From assembly GCF_011397635.1 (NCBI RefSeq), contig NC_064759.1, positions 14,714,428-14,778,427 on the forward strand: a DNA stretch of 64,000 bases, read 5' to 3'. Position numbers and translations under genes: made by a program. Below the pieces are notes generated by a model, which was not told where the DNA came from, ran no database searches, and saw nothing but the letters and a program-made list of their open reading frames with translations. The first letter of the stretch is position 1. Every line of letters begins with the position of its first letter. This DNA is from Epinephelus fuscoguttatus (taxonomy: Eukaryota > Chordata > Actinopteri > Perciformes > Serranidae). Below are positions 45,968 through 58,000 of the stretch, piece by piece.

Positions 45968-46678
45968 TTCATCCATCCATCCATTTTCATCCGCTTATCC
46001 GCGGCTGGGTCATGGGGGCAGCAGGCCGAGCAAAGCACCCTAGACATCCCTCTCCCCAGTAACACTTTCCAGCTCCTCCTGGGGGACCCCAAGGCATCCT
46101 GATCAGATGCCCAAACCACCTCAACTGGCCCCTTTCAACACGAAGGAGAAGCGGCTCTACTCTGAGCTCCCTCTGGATGTCCGAGCTCCTTACCCTATCT
46201 CTAAGGCTGAGTCCAGCCACCCTTCACAGGAAACTCATTTCGGCCACTTGTATCCGCGACCTCATCAAAAGCTTTGCCTTTTGGTTCAGCTCCCTCTTCA
46301 CCATGACGGACCACCACAGCGTCCGCATCACTGCAGAAGCTGTACCAAGCCACTGATCCATCTCACGCTCCATTCTACCCTCATTCATGAACAAGACCCC
46401 AAGATACTTGAAGTTCCTCGCTTGAGGCAGCAACTCTCCCCCAACCCAGACGGGCAATCAACCGTTTTCCGGCAGAGAACCATGGCCTCATACTTGGAGG
46501 TGCTGACTCTCATCCCGACCGCTTCACACTCGGCTGCAAACCACCCCAGTGCATGCTGGAGGTCACGGTGTGATGAGGCCAACAGAATCACATCATCTGC
46601 AAAAAGCAGAGACGCGATTCTGAGGTCCCCAAACCGGACCCCTTCCTCCCCCCGGCTGCGGTCATCACAAACAGGATC
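45968..46678 (-). mobile_element. Rex3/RTE-like LINE, 3' fragment
   Basis: On the minus strand the sequence ends in a (GGAT)n tail (CATCCATCCATCCA on +). Translated blocks include DDVILLASS, RDLQHALGWFAAECEAVGMR, FKYLGVLFMNEG and RDRVRSSDIQRELRVEPLLL, then LRWFGHLIRMPWG. These are the late reverse-transcriptase and C-terminal regions of Rex3/RTE-type elements. The blocks fall in different frames, so the copy is dead and 5'-truncated. Confidence 0.75.
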
Positions 46679-47226
46679 GGTAATGGATTTATTAGTTTTT
46701 TTAAGTCTGGCTCAAAACAACACTCACATGCTCATATGTATCGGAGTAATTGGCTGCTGTTCTTGTCCATACTGGCTGTTAACAGGCTCACTTCATAATG
46801 CAGTGACAATGTTCCAGATGGAAGTCCACAATCATGGTCGAGTCCAGCTGAAGCTCATATGAATCTGAGTTTGACCAAACAGGTTGGTATCTTTTAAGTT
46901 GCAGTCTTCTTGGAACAAAATTAATGTTACTTTTCAACACAACTCAACATGGAAACAATGTTGAATCAAAAAGAGGAACTTTCGTACTAAGAAAACATGT
47001 TTTCACATATAGTCCTTTTTAAATGAAGTGCACTCAGTCCTCTTAAAGTGCACCAAAAAGTGGACCAACAGAAAAAGGAACTGAGTTCTTTTTGTGTTCA
47101 CATTGTCAGTTTATTTGAAAGAGGACTCAGTTCTCTTTCTGGTCAACTTCAGCTCTGATGGGGCCTCTGTACTCTTTCTGCTCACATTATGGCCTATATA
47201 TAATATATATTTTGACATAGTTTATT

Positions 47227-47612
47227 CATTCATTCATTCATTCATTCATCTTCTAACTGCTTCATCCTCTTGAGGGTCGCGGGGGGGCTGCAGCCTATCC
47301 CAGCTGACATCGGGCGAGAGGCAGGGTACACCCTGGACAGGTCGCCAGACTATCGCAGGGCTGACACATAGAGACAGACAACCATTCACGCTCACATTCA
47401 CACCTACGGGCAATTTAGAGTTATCAATTAACCTAGTCCCCAATCTGCATGTCTTTGGACTGTGGGAGGAAGCCGGAGTGCCCGGAGAGAACCCACGCTG
47501 ACCTGGGGAGAACATGCAAACTCTGCACAGAAGGGCCCCCACGCCCGGGATCGAACCGGCAACCCTCTTGCTGTGAGGCGAGGGTGCTAACCACCACACC
47601 ACCGTGCCGCCC
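47227..47612 (-). mobile_element. Full-length tRNA-derived SINE with 15-bp target duplication
   Basis: On the minus strand it starts GGGCGGCACGGTGGTGTGG, with an A-box-like TGGTTAGCACC and a B box GGTTCGATCCC. It ends in a (GAAT)n tail. The direct repeat TTGACATAGTTTATT flanks it perfectly at 47212-47226 and 47613-47627. Confidence 0.85.
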
Positions 47613-47627
47613 TTGACATAGTTTATT

Positions 47628-48977
47628 TTTTCAATTTGACATGGTACTGCAGTGTGTTTATGAAACCCTTCGCTTTCAAAATAACTTGAAAGTGGAGTAA
47701 AACATTAGTGTTTCTGTGCTGTAGACTGTTGCCATTTGGTGTATTCTACATTCCACATCTGGAGACGTGCAGTATCTTCCGTTGACCGAACTACTCCTCA
47801 ACCTGCTTCCTCGCAAGAGTTACAGGCTGACATGGTTTTGTCTGTTTTTTTCAAGCATCCCAGTGCATTAGCATGTGATCTAGAGGGCTGAATACAATGG
47901 CAACGAGCAAAGGTCTAGACACTGGTGGTGGTAGAGGTGGTGAAGGTGAGATGAGATGAAGATGTGGAGAAGATGGAGAAGTGCTGATGATCTGGATGAG
48001 CAGAGGAATGAGCCTTTGTTGAGCTCGTCCTGGACTCTGGATATGATGGCTAGAGGTGAACAGGGTGGAGCAGGGTGCGACAATTCTGCCTAAAATGATG
48101 GCTGACAGCAGCAGGGGAGAGAGCAGATTTAAAATTTTGCAGTAGAATCCTGATTGGCTGATAGAGATTGTGGCAAAGTTCGATTGGATAACTAGTGAAC
48201 ACATATAGTCAGCTGATTAGAGGATTGTGAATGGATGAGCTCAAAGACGGTTTTCCTGATTGAACTTACGCTGAGTTCTTCTTGCACAGAAAATCGACAC
48301 ATCGACAAAACCTTTTCAATGTGCAAAATGCTTGTAAGTATTATTTGTAGATATGAATATGAAAAGTGAACTTATCATCAAGGATCTCTACTCGTGTCAG
48401 GCCATTGTGGGCAAAGTTGCAAAAAAAAAAACCAAGCAGCTCTACTTTATGGTGACATGATTTACACTATTGTTGCATCCATTTGATGAAATTCCAGAGT
48501 CCAGATTCATTTTGGTTAACTTTTTCTAACTTTCTATATTCATTTTTGTCTTTGTTTAGCACCTTCCCCCACTTTTGTTCTATCTTTCTTTTCAACACAA
48601 AAATTCAGCAGTTATTCTGACTCTTTTTGTCAATTTAAGTAAGTAAAATGTATTAGCGCTTTTTGCAGACAAAGGTCACAAAGTGCTTTACAAGGGCAAT
48701 ATACGAAAAGAAAGAAAACATTAGGACAAAGCGACTACAAGAGTCACTTGGGTAGAAGTGCACAACTAGCACACTATTTGCACACAGAAAAAAAAGTATA
48801 AAGCTGCCAGGAGCCAAAAATACAAGAAAAATGATACAAGTAGCTATTAAAACTTATATTTTTCTTGTGATAATCACCCTAATAATTGAACATTATAAGA
48901 GGTATTGCTTCATTTTTTTTGTACACACAAAGAAGACAGCAAAAAAAGAAAAAGTAAATTATATCGCAGTCTATTTT
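47628..48977. other. Gene-free region with a short repeat
   Basis: No exon recognised. AGCGCTTTTTGCAGACAAAG and GTCACAAAGTGCTTTACAAG at about 48655-48700 match a phrase common in fish interspersed repeats. An A-tract lies near 48421-48431. Confidence 0.35.
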
Positions 48978-49335
48978 GGGGTTGCAACTAATCATTACTT
49001 TCATTGTTGATTAATCAGTCAGTTATTTTTTCAATTAATCAATTTGTTTTTTGGTCTGTAAAATGTCAGAAAATGGTGAAAAATGTCAATCAGTGTTTCC
49101 CAAAGCCCAAAATAACACCCTCAAATGTTATGTTTGGTCCGCAACCCAAATATATTAAGCTTACTGTCACAGAGGAGTAAAGAAACCAAAAAATATATTC
49201 ACATTTGAGATGCTAGAATCAGAGAATTCGGACTGTTTCTCTCTTAAAAAATGACCCAATTCCACTAAGTGATAATCAAATTAATTAGGGATTAGTTTAA
49301 TAGTTGACAACTAATTGATTCATCGTTGCAGCTCC
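48978..49335. mobile_element. MITE with GGGGTTGCAAC / GTTGCAGCTCC ends
   Basis: Starts GGGGTTGCAACTAATCATT and ends GATTCATCGTTGCAGCTCC, an imperfect inverted repeat. Internal AAAATGTCAGAAAATGGTGA and GTGTTTCCCAAAGCCCAAAA are typical of an abundant fish MITE. No target duplication was clear. Confidence 0.6.
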
Positions 49336-51728
49336 AGTTTATTTACATGTTAAATTATTGTGCCCCAATAAATCACGAAAAATATGAATAATTTGCAGTT
49401 CTGAAATGAATGTCCTTTCAATAAATTGACACAAATGAAACTGTGAAATCTCCACATTATCACTTTCAGCTGTTTCCCTCAGCTTGTCTCCACATGACAT
49501 ATGAATAAAGTTATGTAACTATAATTAAATATTATTCAGTGTGTTCACAGATGAATAGACAAACTCCAGAGGGTGCCAAAAACAACCATTCCCACATGAT
49601 TATTTTGTCAATAAATGACTGTCTCACTGTGTTGACATTGTGTTTTAGGATTATGTGTACCTCAGTAGAAGATTTAATCCATATTTCCTGTTCATAATAC
49701 TCACTCTGATGCCCTGCGAGGCAGCACAAGCACCAACTTGACTCTGTTAATTTAATACTTACACTTACAGTTCACCCCTCCTTATCTGTCCCGTGAAAGA
49801 TGTGGCCCTAACTAACGAGTGCTCCTCGCCGTCTTGTATGAGACGCTTATTGAAGTGCTGCGTACATATTGTTAAGGTCACTCTGAGGCTTCAGCCATTA
49901 AATCAATGCTGCTCTGTCAGTAACACAAAACAGATTTGGGTCCCCTAATTGACACCACTGGGCTGTTGCATCGCTGAGCCTACAAGGTCCTCAGCGCATG
50001 ATGATGATGATGAATATGCAGCCAGCCGAGTGTGTGTGAGATCAGCAGTCCAGCTGGAGGATGTGTGTGTACAGTACAGTATGTGTGTGTGTGCACGGGG
50101 GTTGGTGGCTATCCAGATTGCACACAGCTTCAAAGTGCAGTGACTGACAGACAGATGGATGATGGACAGAGTGCGGACAGAAAGCTGTGTGGTCTCTGTG
50201 TGGTCTGTGTGTGTGTGTGTCTGTGTTTGTGTTGCATGAAGTGGAACGGGCAGCAGGGCTTGTGAGTGGCACGAGGCACATGGCCAAGTGATTGAAGTGA
50301 TAAAGGTAGAGGAGGAGAGCAGAGGAGAGGAGAGGAGAGGAGAGGAGCAAGGGACGGGAATAGATCCAGTGATGAACGAGCAGGGAGAGGCAGCAGATGT
50401 AATGAAGTGTGTTAGACTGGTGTGTTTCAGCTTTTTACTCTCTTTGATACATTTGGCACTTTGATATGTTTGTTGTGTATCTGCTCTGATGCATCACAGA
50501 CGTCCCATTATCCCCACTGAAAGCTAAAATGATGGAAAGCTAAACTAACCATGGATGGATTTCTTTTTTATTTATCTCTTTGTCATTGCGCGGCTCAGCC
50601 ATGTGAGGGCACACTCACACTGATGATGTGTTGCATGTGCCGGCTCATTCCCTATGCTGCTTCTCAGCTCTCAAATGGTGGAGGGATACAGTACTTCTAC
50701 CCAGGGTGAGAGACAGAGGAGAGTGAGCCTGGGGAGAGCTGGATCTACATTCAAACTCTGCAGTTTCAGCTGCTAAGGAAGCAGGTTTGACATAAATATG
50801 AAATTGCCCATGAGTGCTCATATTATTCCGAGCTGCCTCTGAGCCTGTGTGCTGCATATGAAGGCAGGGCCTGTGCAAAAAGACGAGTCCAGACTTACAC
50901 AGAGAAATATGATATTTCACAAGGGAAAGGTTAAGAGCGTGCAAGCCTCCTCGTTCACTAGACACAGTGCAGGATTAACACTATAGTGTCTGTGTGTGTG
51001 TGAGGGAGGGTAACAGGTGTTAATCAGAGAGGGAGCCCAGGCTGTAGAGGAGAGGGTGTTTTCTGTGGAGGGGCACCAGAGGAATAAGCAATTACATCAT
51101 CTTTCCCTCAATACTGTGCCATGCTGTCAGTGCAGGCAGTGTTTATATGTGTGTGTGAGTGTGTGTTATGTGTGTTTGAAATGCATTTGCAGGGCAGGAG
51201 AGGAAAAGCTGTCAAAGGTGAGATTCTATAATGACGAAAAAACGCGGACGCACTGCGCAAATGGCACCTGAAAGAGCCGTCCGTCTATAACCATGTATTA
51301 AATTAAGGTTCCCATTCATTTTGTGTTCCATTAGTTGTCCCATTTTGTTCCATGGCAACCGTAATTGGCCCATGCCGTGCTATCTCTGCTCCGTGTTCCC
51401 CGATTAGTGGATCTCCACGTCAGAGGCTTTCTTTCCACATCAGATAAAATGGCAGCGACCTCCTTTTTTTTCCCCCTCTCCTCTGTTTTCCTGTATCGAC
51501 TCCAGCTCTCTTCCTGTCCCCCATCATAAAGAGTTCCCCCACTGTGTCGCACCCGCCCTTTCCACTCTAACTTCTGCCTCACCCTCTCTACCTCCCCTCT
51601 CTGTCTCCCCCACTCTCTACGACCTGCTGAACCAGCACACACCAACCTGTCTGTCAAATCAACGGAACAGGTGCTCCAGCTACGACCTCACTTCCCCCAC
51701 TTTTTCCCCCTCTGCAGCCCTAAGGCAC
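49336..51728. other. Gene-free region with simple repeats
   Basis: No supported gene. Contains short (TG)n runs near 50204-50222 and 51120-51170 and a GGAGA-type run at about 50318-50346. Open frames here are short and low-complexity. Confidence 0.4.
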
Positions 51729-51730
51729 TT

Positions 51731-51785
<55 letters not shown>

Positions 51786-52464
51786 GACACACACATGTAG
51801 AGAGCATACGCATGTAGGAAAACACACTCCCACATGTTCTACCAGGTTGTTTTGGAGGCTTGGGGTGAAACTCGGGAGATTTTGCTCGACTGGTACATAC
51901 TGTAAGCTACATGCTGACGGACACTGACTTACTGACTTGTGAGTCTCAGCACACACACACTCTCACATGTAGTGAGCATGCACACATAGGAAAACACTCT
52001 CCCACATGTTCTCCCGTGTTGCCGTGGAGGCTTGAGGTGAAATTCCGGTGATTTGATACATACTGTAAGCTACATGCTGACGGACACTGACCTGTGACTC
52101 TCAGTTGTGTCTCACACACACACACACACGCACACACATGTAGAGAGCATGCACACATAAGAAAACACTCCTACATGTTCCTACTAGTTGCTTTGGAAGC
52201 TTGAGGTGAAACTTTCGCTCGCCTGGTACATACTGTTAGTGTACATCCTGACACATACTGACTTACTGACTTGTGAGTCTCAGCTGTGTCACACACACAC
52301 ACAACACACATACACACTCACATGTAGCGAGCACGCACACATAGGAAAACACTCTCCCACATGTTCTCCCAGCTTGAACTGAAACTCCAGTGATTTGATA
52401 CATACTGTAAGCTACATGCTGATGGACATTGACCTGTGACTCTCAGTTGCGTCTCACACACTCA

Positions 52465-52539
<75 letters not shown>

Positions 52540-53022
52540 CGAGCATGCACACATAGGAAAATACTCCCACATGTTGCTTTGGAAGCTTTGAGGTAAAACT
52601 AGAGCGGTTTCGCTCGGCTGATACATACTGAAAATGTACACGCTGACTGATGCTGACTTACGTACCTGTGACTCTTAGTTGTGTCACACACTCACACACG
52701 TAGAGAGATTACACACATAGGTAAACATAATCATGTTCTCCCTACTTGCTTTGGAAGCTTGAGGTAAAACTAGAGCAGTTTTGCTCGGCTGACACATACT
52801 GTAAGCTACATGCTGACGGACACTGACCTGTGACTCTGGGTTATGTCACACACACACACACACACGCACACACACACACACACACGTAGAGAGCATGCAC
52901 ACATAGGAAAACACTCCTACATGTTCTCCAGGTTGCTTTGGAAGCTTGAGGTGATTTTGCTCGGCTAGTACATACTGTAAACGTACATGCTGACAGACAC
53001 TGACCTGTGACTTTGGGTTGTG

Positions 53023-53088
<66 letters not shown>

Positions 53089-53275
53089 GACAGCACACTC
53101 CCACATGTTCTCCCAGGTTGCTTAAGAAGCTTGAGGTGAAACTTGGGCGGTTTCGCTCGGCTGATACAAACTGTAAATGTACATGCTGACAGACACTGAC
53201 TTACTGACCTGTGACTCTCAGTGGTATCACACACTCACACACACGTAACACACACACATACACTTGCACGCAAAC
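51729..53275. repeat. CA-rich compound satellite, about 8 units
   Basis: Each unit of about 160-215 bp starts with a (CA)n tract of variable length. The signature CATGTAGAGAGCATGCACAC with ATAGGAAAACACTC follows, then CACATGTTCTCCC, GGAAGCTTGAGGTGAAACT, TACATACTGTAAGC and ACATGCTGACGGACACTGAC. Signatures begin near 51795, 51966, 52137, 52320, 52535, 52698 and 52883, with degraded ones after 53088. The longest CA tracts are about 52463-52534 and 53025-53087. Confidence 0.9.
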
Positions 53276-53569
53276 AGTGCTAAATCACTTTAAGAGGGTG
53301 ACCCAAAGGTGTCTTGACAGGAGCATATGAGCCTGCAGTCCTGCTGCAGTACATGATTTGATGTGAGTCCAAAACACTCCTGGGCTGCTCTCGCTGCCTT
53401 GTAATAAACCGTCTCTTTATCCCGCCTTCACTTTTCTATCCGTCACATCATGTGGCAGTTTGGCTCCTGACGTTAAGGAACTGCACTGACTTCATCTACT
53501 TTTTGTCAAAGTCACGTACAAACAAACAGAAAAGTGCTTATTGTCTTTGAATCTGCTGCTCAGTCAATC

Positions 53570-54016
53570 AGTCAGCAGAGGGAGAGTACATGGCCGCTAT
53601 AGGGGAGAGGAGGGGAGGGGAGGGGAGGGAGACGAGGCCATGGAGGGGGAGGGGTAAAGTTTGACAGTCGCTCACAGTTGGCACCAAGGACCCAGGATGC
53701 TTTGGGGCGGATGGGGAGAGGGGGCAGAGAGAGCGAGGCAGAGGTAGAGAGGGAGAGCTTCTATCGCAAGGGGACGAAGACACCACTGATCCTTTCACTC
53801 TTTGCATTTCACCTTTAGGGAAAAGACAAAAAAGAGAAGTGTGGAAAAGGGACGAAAGGGAAAAAAAGGATATGAAAAGAACATGAAAGAAAGAAATCGT
53901 CATTAAACGCACTACGAAGTTCTCTCTTTCCCTCTCTTCCTCCATCTCGCACCTCTCTCAATTTAATCTTAAATCCACTCCAATTTCCCCCGAGGGACTC
54001 AATTCTCTCTCTTCCT
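53570..54016 (+). other. Possible 5' non-coding exon of the myocardin-family gene
   Basis: Purine-rich sequence ending in a good donor (TTCCT|GTAAGT, end 54016). A matching acceptor (CAACAG, ending 54964) lies before the exon that carries the start codon, which would then be 54965-55133. No promoter motif was identified, and other first exons are possible. Confidence 0.3.
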
Positions 54017-55078
54017 GTAAGTATTCTCTTTCATTCTCTTGCTTTTATTCTCTCAGTGTTTTCAGTGCCTTCTTGTGCCTCAGTGCCCCACTGTGAAATA
54101 ACGCCTGTGCCACACAAGAAATCTCAATCAATTGCTTGTTATTTGATTGCATTAATGAGTGAGTAGCCTCCTTTTTAAGGACTTCTTCATATTGTAAATA
54201 AGTGAGGTGTGTGTGTGTTTTATGGGACTGGGAGTAGGATGAACACTGTGGGGATTTAGTATGCATAACCTCAGCTTTTCCACAGCACGTGTGTGTGGAT
54301 AGATGTGTGGTTTTGTGTGTGTGTGTGTGTGTGTGTGTGTTTGTCCAAGCTTCCTCTGGGTGTTCCATGGCCGGCCAGTTCGAATCAATATTGTTAATAG
54401 GTTGTGTGTGTGCACTAATGCAGCTTATGTAGATTCCCCGCTCTCTCTATTTGAGAGGCAGCTCCACTTCTTTTAGCACATGACACATTCGAGGTCCTGC
54501 TGTCACAGTGCAAAATGTGCGACGCTGTAGGTGTTTGTAAGTTCATGTTTGTCCGTCACAATCAGTGTCCTCTGGCCCTGACGTCCGAGTGTCTGCTGGG
54601 CGCTTCTGTCTCCTTCGCTCTTCCTCTTCCTCCCCTACTTCCTCTGGCTTCTCGCTCTGTCTCCCTAAAACGCCTCCTTGTCTGTTTAATTCTCTGTGTC
54701 GTTAGTTCTGTCTCCGTGGGTGGGCCTCTGTGACTCTCTGTGTGATTATGACAGGCTGTCTATAGGGAGGCCTGCTGTTGCCAGAGCAGTTCGCCGCAGC
54801 GTTCAGTCTGCCTGTAGGTCTGAGAGGCTTTGCGTCTCTATTTCCCCCTCCATCTATCTCCGCCGTGCTTTGTGTGCCTCTATCAATATCGGTTTGTGTC
54901 TATCAGTGGATTAACAAGCATCTGTCTCTCTCACTCCCCTGCTTCCTCTGCTCCCCTGCAACAGCGAGAGACAGACGGAGAGGGGGTCCATTCCTCCTGG
55001 TAGAGTGACACCAGGAATTTCCTCTCTCTCCCTCTACTCCCCCCCCCCCCACACACCTCCAGACCCCCCCTCTCCACC

Positions 55079-58000
55079 ATGACACTACTGGCCTCCGAGA
55101 GGTCGCTTCTCATCCGGAACAAGTTCCGCTCAGGTGAGGAATCCTGGAGTCTCAGCTCACGCTAATTAAAGCAGAGATAGATTTATTTCTCCCACAACAA
55201 TTGGCAACATTAGCATGAATATGCAGAGGTGAAGTGCTGGTGAGGGTTATTGGCTCCTCAGTCCAGCTGTCTATCACACGATCAATAGAGTGGAGGTATT
55301 GATTGATGGTGAATGGATTTAGTGATGGATACACACAGACAGAGATGTCTTGAACAGAGGTGAAAGACAGCTGAGCCCAGGGCTAAAGATCTCTGCATGT
55401 TTTTTTTTAAATTTTCTAATTAAACGAAAAAACTAATAATTAGAAAGATAATGATTTTAGATTTTAATTTTAAAAAAATGTCATCGTGAAGCCAACTTGT
55501 GCAATGTTGCACAGGCATTTTTTTGAGTTAGTATCAGTGGAAAACTGCACTTAAAAATGTAGCTATCATTCTTTTTTCTTTTTAATTGGTGCCAATTATG
55601 TTCAGTTCAATCCTCAATTTCAATGTGACACTTTAACCTCCACATGGCTTGTTTGTTGATTCACATGGAAATACAGATGGGCCTTTAAGATAAATGTTAT
55701 TATTATTTCAATTCTCTACAAAAAACAAACAAACAATAAAAAGAAGTAAAAAAAAAAGATTTAAAAAACTTTAAAAAATTGATTTTAATAAATAAAAAAA
55801 ATATTGTTATTGTGAAGTCAACTTGTGCAATACGGCACATGCATTTTTGTAATTACTTCAAAGAGAGTATCAGTAGAAAAATGTAGCAGTCATTCGTTTT
55901 TTTAAAATGGTGCCTGTTCAATCTTCGATTTGTTCGATAGAAGAATTTTGGAAATAATTTCCTTTCATTTAAAAATTAAATTAGCAATAAAGTGCTGCAG
56001 GAATGAGTCCAAAACATGGAAATTAGTTAGCATTTTATGACTTCCGGCTCCCTCGTCTTGAAGCCAGTGGGTTTTGGTTACACACCTGAACAAGGTCTGT
56101 GCTTGATACAAGGTTAAGAGATTTTCACTTTTTGTTCTACAGTATGAAATATGTCAGTAAACACCCCACTCAAGAGTTTTTAAGCTTTAAACGTCCTTAA
56201 AAAGATGTTTGCTAACTGTCGCTAATGCAATTGTAATGTAGTTTATGTAGCCTAACGTTAGCTTTTTACTTCTGGTGATTGCATTTATGGAGCTGTGATA
56301 ATCTAAAATCTAAAGGAAAAATTCCACTGGCTTTTTGTCAAGGGAATCAGGGTGACGCTAAGTTCCAGGATGGTCTACAACAAAACGACATCTCTCCATT
56401 TGTTGTATCTTAGGAGTGTGAAAGCAGTAGAACTGAGTCAAATGATTGTATTATTTATCACAAGTAATATCGTGATCACGATACACAACAACATACTGTA
56501 TTTTCCTCATTTCATGCAGCCCTACCAGAAAAGCCCTTTTAAATTAAAGCCCCCTTTAAGTCCCTACAACATTAAATATTAATGTCTAAATAAGCAACAA
56601 TCCATGTTAAATCCATGGGAAAAAAGATCCTGAGTTATTGATGATGATATCCCGTCACAGTCTGCAAATATTCTTTAGATTCTGAGGGCAAAAGTAATCA
56701 AGGAATAGCTGAAAGCTCTAAAGAGTTTTAATAGTCCAATGCATTACTCTGCTTGTTACAACTTTCAGGACACAACCTGCATTCTGTGACAAATGGCACC
56801 GAACAACCCTCCTTTAACTGCATAATTCAAGTCTCCCCACAAGTTGTAGCGGCTGCTGTTGTGTTCCCAGCAGCTGTCGTTAACGGCTGGTAAAATAGAG
56901 AGGCGGGGAAATGACATAGACGCAGTCCCCTAGGTGTACAAACACCTGCTGGAAAACGTGATTCCTCGGGGCAGCTGCTCTGTTTGACATCATGTATGTA
57001 CATAGCTGAGTCTGTGCCAGTCTATAAGGTCTGCAGGTTTGTTTAACTGATCCTTTGTGGAAGTTGTCAGCCATAGTATGATGTGAGTTTGTTGATGTTC
57101 TTTTACGTTGTTTAATTCCTAACAAGTTTGTTATTGTTGAGCTTTGACACAAATTGTTTCCCATGCAAAGTGTTCACAAATGCAGGCATATGCTACATGT
57201 CAAGGTCAACATTAAGAAAATGTGAATCCTAATGATAAAATAATAGTTCCTTACTTCCTTTCTTGCAGCCCCTCATCACGTCTCTGAGCTGCGAGACGTT
57301 CAACCAAAACAAACCTCTAAAATGGTTAATTTGAATGATTTTAAGAGCCTAAGGAGGCGGAAATAGTCAGTGTTTTACCAATAAATTCCAAAACATTAAA
57401 AATGAAAAAGTCAGAAAACAATTAACAAAATTCTTAGAAATCTGTTTATTTTGTCTTAGCTGCTAATCCTTTAACGAGGGTTGACCCCCAGGTTGGAAAC
57501 CACTGTGTAATCTAATGTAATATATGTTAAGTAGTGGGATTAAGACTTGTATTGGGCCTCCAGTTAAAATACAAAACAATCCAATGGTAGACACACACGC
57601 TGAAATCAAACAGAGCAGTGTGATAAGCACTGCTTCCCTAACTTGTTAAGACGACGGAGCACGGCGTGCTAATCTGCTTTAAATCCAGATTTTTGCAACG
57701 TTAAACTTTTGTTTTGAGTCGTCAGAGAGGCAGGAAGAGTATAGTTAGCAGCACAAATGAGGATGACGTTAGGAAGAGGGGATGTATGAGAGGCTTGTGG
57801 AGAGAGCGGGACAGCTGAAGGGGGGATGGGACCAACAGAAATAGACACACTGAGAGATAAATAGTCACTGCCCTCAACCCCCCCTGCCTGCACAGTCCTC
57901 CCTCCCCTCGCCAGGTCTCTCAGGTCTCAAAACTCACCGAAATGTATCATGCCCTACCCTGCTTCACCTGTTTGTGTGCGTACTGAATGCTAATGTGCAT

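Noticed and set aside
46107-46862. 251-codon plus-strand frame
   Set aside because: It is the antisense of the Rex3/RTE-like reverse transcriptase fragment on the minus strand.
47227-47612. A functional tRNA gene at the SINE
   Set aside because: A and B boxes are present, but the sequence does not fold as a cloverleaf with a clear anticodon. The long tail and target duplication show a SINE.
51720-53234. Several frames with Cys-Val or His-Thr runs
   Set aside because: They are translations of CA/TG tracts in the satellite.
53570-53945. 125-codon minus-strand frame rich in Ser and Pro
   Set aside because: It is the complement of a purine-rich leader-like segment. No homology or start context supports it.
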